A DNA stretch of 64,000 nucleotides, from contig NZ_PDJK01000002.1 of the NCBI RefSeq assembly GCF_002564045.1, forward strand, positions 3,410,001 to 3,474,000. Direction: 5' to 3'. The notes below the pieces were generated by a model. The model saw only the letters and a program-made list of their open reading frames with translations. It ran no database searches and had not been told where the DNA came from. Source of the stretch: Amycolatopsis sulphurea. GTDB lineage: Bacteria > Actinomycetota > Actinomycetes > Mycobacteriales > Pseudonocardiaceae. The translations under genes were made by a program, and so were the position numbers. Shown here in pieces: positions 57,672 to 64,000 of the stretch (position 1 is its first letter; the number at the start of each line of letters is the position of its first letter).

Positions 57672-59165
57672 TCAGCGGTTCGAGGCGGACTTGATGAACT
57701 TCCCGAGGTCCTTGGCCTGCTGCACGCGCGAGGGTTCGTGGACGTACATCATGTGTCCCGCCGGGTAGTAGGCGGTTTCGATGTTGTCCCGCAGCTCATC
57801 GGGGATCTGCAGCTGGGCCAGCACGTGCTCGGACGCGTAGTACGGGGTGGCGCCGTCGTAGTGCCCGAAGGCCACGTGGACCTTCAGGAACGGGTTCGCG
57901 CGCATCGCCGCGCTGAGCGTGCCCGTCGCGGACACCGACCGGCCCTCGAACTCTTTGTACGACCAGGCCTGGAAAACCTCGCTGGACAGAATCTCGTACG
58001 GCAGGTCGTTCTCGTAGCCGAGTTCGGCGCGCACGTAGTGGTTGAACCCGGCCGCGTAGGCGCCGATGATCCGCGAGACGGACGGGTCCTCGCTCATGTG
58101 CTCGCGCCCGCCGTCGGGCTCCCAGGTGGTAAATCGGCCGTCCATCCGGCCCACCGTGCGGGCCTCGTCGCGCAGCAGCTCGGTGAAGAACCGCACGTGC
58201 TCGATCCGCAGGTTCACCCGGTCCACATAGGATTCGGTGAGCCCGGTCAGCGACGCGAGCGTGGCCACCGCCTCGGCACGATCCTCAGTGGACAGACGCG
58301 CGCCGCGGGAAAGCGCCCACGGCAGGTCCTTCGCGGCGAAGTCCTCGGCGTCGGCGAGCACATCGTCGAGCGGACGATCGCCGTGCCTGCCGTGATAGTG
58401 CGCGATCGCCGCGTACGTGGGCACGAACAGCGAGTAAGGCAGATCGTTGCCCTCGTGGAAGCGCAGCGTGCCCATGTCCAATACGGACGAAATGAGCAGC
58501 AGCCCGTTGAGGTAGAGCCCGTAGCGCTCCTGCAGGTGCCCGGCGAGCGCGGCCGCGCGCAGCGTGCCGTAGGACTCGCCGGCCAGGAATTTGGGCGACA
58601 GCCAGCGTTCGTTCCGGGACACCCACAGCCGGATGATCTCCGCGATCGACTCGACGTCGCTCTGGAACCCGGAGAACTCCTGGGGCTCGCGGCCTTCGGT
58701 CACCCGCGAGTAGCCGGTGCTGACCGGGTCGATGAACACCAGGTCACTGTGCTGCAGCAGGGTTTCCGGATTGTCGGCCAGGCCGTAGGGCGGCGGCGCG
58801 GGGTCGTCGACATCGCCGGAGAGCACCCGGCGCGGGCCGAGCACGCCCAGATGCAGCCAGATGCTGGACGAGCCGGGGCCGCCGTTGAACGCGAAGGTCA
58901 CCGGGCGGGTGCCGGGATCCGCGTCGTCGAGGGTGTAGGCGGTAAGGAAGACCTCGGCCCTGGCCTGGTGTCCCTCGGACTTGCCGTCCTTCTTGGACTC
59001 CTGGCGGAGCACGATCCGGCCGGTCTGCGCGGTGTAGGCGAGCTTGCGCCGCTTGACGGTGAGCGTGTGCTGCGTCGTCACGAGGTCGTCGACGGGCTCG
59101 GGAGCCTTGGTCTCCTCGTCCTTGGTCTGCTCGGCGGTCTCGGCCGCGGCGGTGGTGTCGGGCAT
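57672..59165 (-). CDS. peptidase S10 family serine carboxypeptidase
   Basis: 497 aa alpha/beta hydrolase. Oxyanion region FAFNGGPGSSSIWLHLGVLGP (91-111), nucleophile in AGESYGT (Ser198), Asp437 in GHYDGATP, His471 in AGHMMYVHEP. No signal peptide: the N-terminus is acidic and polar, so it is probably cytoplasmic. It could trim C-terminal residues from peptides brought in by the adjacent opp system; this is inference from position. Minus-strand TAGGTT is 6 bases from the ATG, suggesting a leaderless mRNA. Confidence 0.9.
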   Translation of the reverse strand: MPDTTAAAETAEQTKDEETKAPEPVDDLVTTQHTLTVKRRKLAYTAQTGRIVLRQESKKDGKSEGHQARAEVFLTAYTLDDADPGTRPVTFAFNGGPGSSSIWLHLGVLGPRRVLSGDVDDPAPPPYGLADNPETLLQHSDLVFIDPVSTGYSRVTEGREPQEFSGFQSDVESIAEIIRLWVSRNERWLSPKFLAGESYGTLRAAALAGHLQERYGLYLNGLLLISSVLDMGTLRFHEGNDLPYSLFVPTYAAIAHYHGRHGDRPLDDVLADAEDFAAKDLPWALSRGARLSTEDRAEAVATLASLTGLTESYVDRVNLRIEHVRFFTELLRDEARTVGRMDGRFTTWEPDGGREHMSEDPSVSRIIGAYAAGFNHYVRAELGYENDLPYEILSSEVFQAWSYKEFEGRSVSATGTLSAAMRANPFLKVHVAFGHYDGATPYYASEHVLAQLQIPDELRDNIETAYYPAGHMMYVHEPSRVQQAKDLGKFIKSASNR

Positions 59166-59219
59166 GGCACCAACCTATCCCGCGTTACCGTGGGCCGGAC
59201 ACCTTCGAAAAGGGGGCCG

Positions 59220-59906
59220 ATGAGCGCGCTCGCCGAGCTGGACGCCGCGGTGGTGGACTGCTGCGCGTGCCCACGGCTGATGGCCTGGCGGGAACAGGTC
59301 GCGCAGAAGCCACGGCCTGCCTTTGCCGGCGAGGAGTACTGGGCACGTCCGGTACCCGGGTTCGGCGCGGAAGACGCGGCACTAGCCGTGGTCGGGTTGG
59401 CACCCTCCGCGCACGGCGCCAACCGCACCGGGCGGATGTTCACCGGTGATCCCTCCGGCGATCTCCTGTTCCGCGTGCTGTACGAAACCGGGCTCGCCTC
59501 GCAGCCGCAGTCACGTGGCCGCGGCGACGGGCTCGTGCTGCGCGGCACCCGGCTCGTCTCACCGGTTCGCTGCGCTCCGCCGGACAACCGGCCCACGCCC
59601 GCCGAGCGCGACACCTGCCGGCACTGGCTCGCCGACGAGCTGGCTCTGCTGCGCCCGACGCTGCGGGCGGTGGTCGTGCTCGGCGCGTTCGGCTGGCAGG
59701 CGCTGCTGCCGGTGCTCGCCGAAGCCGGGCTGCCGGTGCCCTCGCCCCGTCCGCGATTCGGGCACGGAGTGCAGGTTCAGCTGGCTGACCTGCGACTTTT
59801 CGGGTGTTATCACGTCTCCCCGCGCAATGTCCAGACAGGCAGGCTGACCCACTCGATGGTGGGAACCGTGATCACCGCCGCGGCTACCGCGGCCGGGCTC
59901 GTCTGA
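59220..59906 (+). CDS. type-5 uracil-DNA glycosylase (UdgB)
   Basis: 228 aa from ATG 59220. Family-5 motifs: GLAPSAHGANRTGRMFTGDPSGDLLF (motif 1) and CYHVSPRNVQTGRLTHSMV (motif 2 His). Cysteines at the N-terminus (DCCACPRLMAWRE) and in SPVRCAPPDNRPT and RDTCRHWL match the 4Fe-4S ligands. Excises uracil, hypoxanthine and ethenocytosine from DNA, useful in high-GC genomes with frequent cytosine deamination. Confidence 0.93.
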   Translation: MSALAELDAAVVDCCACPRLMAWREQVAQKPRPAFAGEEYWARPVPGFGAEDAALAVVGLAPSAHGANRTGRMFTGDPSGDLLFRVLYETGLASQPQSRGRGDGLVLRGTRLVSPVRCAPPDNRPTPAERDTCRHWLADELALLRPTLRAVVVLGAFGWQALLPVLAEAGLPVPSPRPRFGHGVQVQLADLRLFGCYHVSPRNVQTGRLTHSMVGTVITAAATAAGLV

Positions 59907-59990
59907 ATCGGTACCGCGCGGGTGGCGACGCTGGTCACAGCGAGGTGGGGTACCCGAGCGACACCGCTGGAGAAGTGCGACCATGAGCTC

Positions 59991-61319
59991 ATGGCTGCTG
60001 CGAAGTCGGAACCGACTCGGATTCTCATCCTCGGTGGTGGATACGTCGGCCTGTACACGGCGTACGGGCTTCAGAAGATGCTGCGTGCCAACGAGGCCTC
60101 CGTGACCGTCGTTGACCCGCAGCCGCACATGACCTATGCCCCCTTCCTGCCCGAGGCAGCGGCCGGCGCGATCGAGCCGCGGCACGTGGTCGTGCCGCTG
60201 CGGCGCGTGCTGAAGCGCTGCCACGTGCTCACCGCGCGCGTCACCAAGATCGAGAACGAGCGCAAGGCGGTCACCGTCGAAGCCGCCGACGGGCACATCG
60301 AGACGCTGAACTACGATGTGCTCGTGGTCGCGCTCGGCGCCGTCGCACGGATCTTGCCGATCCCCGGCCTTGCCGAGCAGGGCATCGCCTTCAAGACCAT
60401 CGGCGAAGCCATCTATCTGCGCAACCACATCATGACCAAGCTCGACGAGGCGGCCAGCACGCTCGACCCCGAGGTGCGCAAGCGGCTGCTCACCTTCACC
60501 GTGGTCGGCGGCGGGTTCGCCGGGATCGAGGCGCTGGCCGAGCTCGAGGACATGACCCGGTTCGCGGTGGAGAACTACTACCCGAACATCCAGCCCGAGG
60601 ACATCCGCTGGGTGCTGGTCGAGGCCGCCGGGCGGATCCTGCCCGAGGTGCGCGAGACGCTCGGCGTGTACACCGTGCAGCAGCTGGAGAAGCGCGGTAT
60701 CGAGGTGTACCTCTCGACCGCCGCGAAGTCGTTCGAGAACGGTCACGTGGTGCTCTCGGACGGCACCGAGTTCGACACCGAGACGATCATCTGGACCGCC
60801 GGGGTGAAGGCCAACCCGGTGCTGGCCGGTTCGGATCTGCCGCTGGACAAGCGCGGCCGGCTCGAGGCCACCGCGGCGATGCAGGTCGTCGGCCAGCCGG
60901 ACGTGTGGACCGCGGGCGACAACGCAGCCATCCCGGACCTGTCGCGCACCGAGGCCGACCCCACGGCCACCTGTCCGCCGAACGCCCAGCACGCGGTCCG
61001 CCAGGCGACCCTGCTGGCGAAGAACATCATCAAGGTGATCCGCGGCGGCAAGCCGAAGGACTATTACCACAAGAACCTCGGCGCGGTCGCCAGCCTCGGC
61101 CTGCACAAGGGCGTGGCCGACGCGCTGAACCTGAAGATCAAGGGCTTCCCGGCCTGGCTGTTCCACCGCGCCTACCACCTCAAGGCGATGCCGACCTGGA
61201 ACCGCAAGATCCGCATCCTGTTCGACTGGATGCTCGGCGGCCTGTTCCGCCGCGAGGTGATCTCGCTGGGCCAGATCAACAACCCGAAGGAAGAATTCGA
61301 CCGGGTCACCAAGAGCTGA
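59991..61319 (+). CDS. ndh: type II NADH dehydrogenase (NDH-2)
   Basis: 442 aa from ATG 59991; the open frame back to 59922 lacks family similarity. FAD motif ILILGGGYVGLYTAYGLQ at the N-terminus, YDVLVVALGAVARILPIPG, NADH motif FTVVGGGFAGIEALAEL, and VWTAGDNAAIPDL. A C-terminal amphipathic region (HLKAMPTWNRKIRILFDWMLGGLFRREV) anchors it to the membrane. Transfers electrons from NADH to menaquinone without proton pumping. A strong terminator follows. Confidence 0.95.
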   Translation: MAAAKSEPTRILILGGGYVGLYTAYGLQKMLRANEASVTVVDPQPHMTYAPFLPEAAAGAIEPRHVVVPLRRVLKRCHVLTARVTKIENERKAVTVEAADGHIETLNYDVLVVALGAVARILPIPGLAEQGIAFKTIGEAIYLRNHIMTKLDEAASTLDPEVRKRLLTFTVVGGGFAGIEALAELEDMTRFAVENYYPNIQPEDIRWVLVEAAGRILPEVRETLGVYTVQQLEKRGIEVYLSTAAKSFENGHVVLSDGTEFDTETIIWTAGVKANPVLAGSDLPLDKRGRLEATAAMQVVGQPDVWTAGDNAAIPDLSRTEADPTATCPPNAQHAVRQATLLAKNIIKVIRGGKPKDYYHKNLGAVASLGLHKGVADALNLKIKGFPAWLFHRAYHLKAMPTWNRKIRILFDWMLGGLFRREVISLGQINNPKEEFDRVTKS

Positions 61320-61327
61320 CCCGCCTC

Positions 61328-61370
61328 CGCGAAAGCCGGGCCGCCCGCGACGGGCGGCCCGGCTTTCGCG
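61328..61370 (+). terminator. ndh terminator
   Basis: Perfect 20-bp stem (61328-61347 with 61351-61370) and a CGA loop, GC-rich, 9 bases after the ndh stop. No T tract, as is common in actinobacteria. Confidence 0.88.
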
Positions 61371-61400
61371 TGTGGTGCGGGCCGCTAAGGTGGTGCTCGC

Positions 61401-61474
61401 GCCCCCGTAGCCCAATTGGCAGAGGCAGTCGACTTAAAATCGATTCAGCGCGGGTTCGAACCCCGCCGGGGGCA
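61401..61474 (+). tRNA. tRNA with anticodon UAA (Leu codon UUA), short variable arm
   Basis: 74 bases. Acceptor GCCCCCG/CGGGGGC, D arm GCC/GGC with AATTGGCAGA, anticodon stem GTCGA/TCGAT with loop CTTAAAA (anticodon TAA), 5-base variable loop TCAGC, T stem GCGGG/CCCGC with TTCGAAC. CCA is not encoded. Leu tRNAs are normally class II with a long variable arm; this one is class I shaped. TAAGGT at 61386-61391 is a likely -10, 9 bases before the 5' end. Confidence 0.85.
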
Positions 61475-61859
61475 CTCCAAGGATGGGAACGGGAGAGGTG
61501 CTAGCCATGGCACCCTCCTTGTTCTCGTTGTTGTGTTTGCGCCCGCTCCGCATTGGCCGGCCCGGATGGGCAGGCAGATACCGACCTCGGCCACCACGCG
61601 CCGTCGACGTACCCTGTGGTGGGCGCCTCCGGCTTCAACCGCAGACGCGGTGCGTGCCGGGGCGGCTCGGTGGCCGTCATGGCCGGTAGGGTGGCGACGA
61701 CTGTGTGCGGGCCCGACTGCATGCCGGTACTCCCGTCCTCGGCCGCTGACACCGGCCGACCTGCGGAGCCGAGGACGACGCGGGCTTGACCACCCACGCA
61801 CGAGATGCTCTCGGACACCTCCGACACTACACCCGTATGCAGCTAACGAAGGGGCCTTC
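61475..61859. other. 385 bp with no supported gene
   Basis: Frames are open on both strands, but none has a ribosome site or recognisable similarity. The last 20 bases hold the GAAGGGG ribosome site of the next gene. No repeat family member is present. Confidence 0.5.
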
Positions 61860-63011
61860 GTGCACCAGCTCAGTCTCGGCGTCATCGCACGGTCGCGGAA
61901 AGAGAATGAGCGCCGGTTGCCGATCCATCCGCGGCATCTCGAGCGGATCGACGCCGACCTCCGGGCGAGCATCTACCTCGAATCCGGCTACGGCGAGCAG
62001 TTCGGCATCCCCGACGAGCAGCTGGCCGGATCCGTCGCCGGGATGCGGTCGCGTGAGCAGCTCATCGCGGAATGCGACGTCATTCTGCTGGCCAAACCGC
62101 TCCCGCAGGATCTCGCGGACCTGCGGGCCGGTCAGGTGCTGTGGGGCTGGCCGCACTGCGTCCAGGACGACAAGCTCACCCAGCTGGCCATCGACCGGCG
62201 GCTGACCGTGATCGCCTTCGAGGCGATGAACCACTGGCGGCGTGACGGCTCGTTCAGCTTGCACGTCTTCCACAAGAACAACGAGCTGGCCGGCTACTGC
62301 TCGGTGCTGCACGCCTTGGAGCTGATCGGTTCGACCGGGGACTACGGCCGCCGGCTGCGCGCGGTCGTGATCGGCTTCGGGGCGACCGCGCGGGGCGCGG
62401 TGACCGCCCTGAACGCCCACGGGATCCACGACGTCGATGTCCTCACCGCTCGCGGCCTCAGCGCGGTCGGCTCGCCGATTCATTCCGCGACGATGGTGCA
62501 TTTCGACCACGACCCGAGCAACCCGGGCGACCCCCGCCGCAGCCACGCGCTCACCGGCAAAGGCCGGGTACCGCTGGCCGGATTCCTCGCCGAGCACGAC
62601 ATCGTCGTCAACTGCGTGCTACAGGACACCGGTGAGCCCCTGACGTTCCTCATCGAGGACGACCTCGCCGCGTTCGCGCCCGGCAGCCTCATCGTGGATG
62701 TCTCCTGCGACGAAGGCATGGGCTTCAGCTGGGCTCGGCCCACGACGTTCACCCGGCCCACGTTCGTGGTCGGCCGCAACATCACCTACTACGCCGTGGA
62801 CCACAGCCCGTCCCACCTGTGGAACTCGGCGACGTGGGAAATCAGCGAAGCCTTGCTCCCGCACCTTCGGCCGGTACTCACCGGCCCCTCCGCTTGGGAC
62901 AGTCACGACACCGTCGGGCGAGCCATCGAAATCCGTGACGGGACCGTCCGAAATCCCGCGATTTTGTCGTTCCAGCACCGTGCACCCGATTACCCGCATC
63001 CCCACCGCTGA
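61860..63011 (+). CDS. N5-(carboxyethyl)ornithine synthase-like dehydrogenase
   Basis: 383 aa from GTG 61860 after GAAGGGG. Alanine dehydrogenase/saccharopine dehydrogenase fold: LGVIARSRKENERRLPIHP (pyruvate/alanine-type N-terminus), YGEQFGIPDEQL, LWGWPHCVQDDKLTQLAIDRRLTVIAFEAMNHW, the NAD loop VVIGFGATARGAVTALNAHG, and VDVSCDEGMGFSWARPTTFTRPTF. The closest named activity is reductive coupling of pyruvate to ornithine or lysine side chains; the true substrate is not proven. The frame back to 61416 runs through the tRNA and is not used. Confidence 0.8.
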   Translation: MHQLSLGVIARSRKENERRLPIHPRHLERIDADLRASIYLESGYGEQFGIPDEQLAGSVAGMRSREQLIAECDVILLAKPLPQDLADLRAGQVLWGWPHCVQDDKLTQLAIDRRLTVIAFEAMNHWRRDGSFSLHVFHKNNELAGYCSVLHALELIGSTGDYGRRLRAVVIGFGATARGAVTALNAHGIHDVDVLTARGLSAVGSPIHSATMVHFDHDPSNPGDPRRSHALTGKGRVPLAGFLAEHDIVVNCVLQDTGEPLTFLIEDDLAAFAPGSLIVDVSCDEGMGFSWARPTTFTRPTFVVGRNITYYAVDHSPSHLWNSATWEISEALLPHLRPVLTGPSAWDSHDTVGRAIEIRDGTVRNPAILSFQHRAPDYPHPHR

Positions 63012-63108
63012 TGGTTCCGCCGGGCGAGTACCGTGGACGGTGTCGAGAGCATCTCGTACGTGAGCGTTCAAGCCCGCGTCGTCCTCGACGCGTAGCAAAG
63101 GTCCGGCT

Positions 63109-63267
63109 ATGACACGTGAAACCCCGTACATTTCCCGCTACGAACGACGAGTAAAACTCGCCCAGGATGCCGTGCAGAGCCGGACCACACTCGACGACAA
63201 AGCCGCATTCGACCTCGCCGTGCACCTGGTGCATGTCCTCGACACCGTGCCGGAGAAAACGCGCTGA
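63109..63267 (+). CDS. 52-aa hypothetical protein
   Basis: ATG 63109 to TGA 63267: MTRETPYISRYERRVKLAQD, AVQSRTTLDDKAAFDLAVHL, VHVLDTVPEKTR. Balanced charged/hydrophobic pattern of two helices, with third codon positions mostly G or C. AGCAAAGGTCC before the ATG could serve as ribosome site. Not recognised; likely a real small cytoplasmic protein. Confidence 0.55.
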   Translation: MTRETPYISRYERRVKLAQDAVQSRTTLDDKAAFDLAVHLVHVLDTVPEKTR

Positions 63268-63496
63268 CCGGTTCACCGCGCCTGCGGAGCGCTGGATCGA
63301 AGGTGGCAGCGCCGGAGTGCCCAGACTCTGCTCTTACGACGACCGACAGTCAGTGACCAGAACGTCCGCGTCCGGGACTCGCGCCTCGCATTCTGTGTAG
63401 CGAGAGCCAGCCGGCATCGCCGGGAGCAGGCTCGTGAAGCCCACTGCGCTCGCCCGACGCGGTCGTCATGGTCACTCGCATCGCGAATCGATCACC

Positions 63497-64000
63497 ATGA
63501 CGACGACCAGGACACCCTCTCGGCACCCGGCTGGGCCGAAACCGTTGCTGTCCGGACAGCATTCCCTCACCGAACTGATCACTATCCGGATCTTCCTCAT
63601 CGCCCCGTTCCTCGCGCTGGTCGCGATCGTCGTCCTCGTGTGGGGATGGGGACTGAGCTGGCTCGACGTCGGCCTCGCGACCGGCTTCTATGTAGTGACG
63701 ACGCTCGGGATCACGATCGGCTACCACCGCTACTTCACCCACGGTGCGTTCACCGCCAACCGCCCACTCCGGATCGCACTCGCGGTCGCCGGGGGCCTGG
63801 CCGCGCAGGGCCCGGTGATCAGCTGGGTGGCCGACCACCGCCGGCACCACGCCTTCTCCGACTGCGAAGGCGACCCGCACTCACCCTGGCTCTACGGCAC
63901 ATCACCGTTCGCACTGGCGCGAGGATTCTGGCACGCGCATCTGGGCTGGCTGTTCGGCCGCGACAAGACCAACATCGCCCGGTTCGCGCCGGACCTGGCC
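63497..64000 (+). CDS. acyl-CoA desaturase, second paralogue (3' end outside window)
   Basis: 168 codons visible from ATG 63497. TITIRIFLIAPFLALVAIVVLVWGWGLSWLDV is a double membrane segment; the first two His boxes are HRYFTH and HRRHH, followed by AFSDCEGDPHSPWLYG. It is very similar to the desaturase at 24759 (GWGLSWLDV, VADHRRHHAFSD, GDPHSPW). The third His box lies beyond the window. Confidence 0.92.
   Translation, partial: MTTTRTPSRHPAGPKPLLSGQHSLTELITIRIFLIAPFLALVAIVVLVWGWGLSWLDVGLATGFYVVTTLGITIGYHRYFTHGAFTANRPLRIALAVAGGLAAQGPVISWVADHRRHHAFSDCEGDPHSPWLYGTSPFALARGFWHAHLGWLFGRDKTNIARFAPDLA

Noticed and set aside
61501-61827. 108-aa minus-strand open frame in the gap after the tRNA
   Set aside because: No similarity recognised and no convincing start signal.

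Overview
The window is high-GC actinobacterial DNA, most likely from a Pseudonocardiaceae genome of the Amycolatopsis type. This is inferred from gene content, GTG/GTGA start-stop overlaps, TANNNT -10 boxes set 6-8 bases before start codons, and a dispersed gtgaagggNcccttcac palindrome. The backbone keeps the gene order known from Mycobacterium tuberculosis: metG, tatD, rpfB, ksgA, ispE, an FAAL/pks16-like ligase, pth, rplY, prsA, glmU, a TetR gene, mfd, mazG, an lpqU-like gene, eno, a divIC/ftsB-like gene, a DUF501 gene and ppx. Accessory blocks are inserted between these anchors.

Layout. 1-1613: PadR regulator and a DrrA-type ABC ATPase cut by the window edge. 1674-6220: metG, tatD and rpfB, the last with a long structured leader. 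6276-6554: a MITE-like element with 20-bp terminal inverted repeats and a 10-bp target duplication. 6615-10432: ksgA, a TetR gene with a clear operator, a SAM-I riboswitch ahead of an orphan MetN-like ATPase, and a Phd-like gene. 10537-15053: ispE, ABC-F ATPase, FAAL. 15118-16480: a GNAT/DUF1778 toxin-antitoxin pair and a small DivIVA-domain protein. 16664-24548: pth, rplY, a lipoprotein gene, a nucleotide-sugar-epimerase-like gene, prsA, glmU, a GGDEF protein and tRNA-Gln. 24759-29574: desaturase, TetR, NUDIX, then an accessory stretch with two inverted element copies beside gene fragments (SDR, DedA) and a PQQ-type sugar dehydrogenase. 29735-35322: mfd, a SurA-like lipoprotein, mazG. 35439-39558: ECF sigma, anti-sigma and ABC exporter operon. 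39622-43323: a PPOX protein and the efeUOB iron system behind two iron boxes. 43593-51862: lpqU-like gene to ppx. 52024-57608: oligopeptide ABC importer (five genes). 57672-64000: S10 peptidase, type-5 uracil-DNA glycosylase, NDH-2, an unusual tRNA-Leu(UAA), a carboxyethylornithine-synthase-like gene, and a second desaturase cut by the end.

How parts fit. The core genes serve translation (metG, pth, rplY, two tRNAs), ribosome maturation (ksgA), cell-wall and isoprenoid precursors (glmU, ispE), resuscitation and wall remodelling (rpfB, two MltB-like proteins), repair (mfd, UDG), nucleotide and phosphate metabolism (prsA, mazG, ppx) and respiration (NDH-2). The strongest unexplained signals are the dispersed palindrome/MITE family, whose arm-centre bases are complementary in every two-arm copy; the SAM-riboswitch gene whose ATPase motifs are degenerate; a class-I-shaped tRNA with anticodon UAA; and an lpqU-position transglycosylase that lacks the catalytic glutamate.
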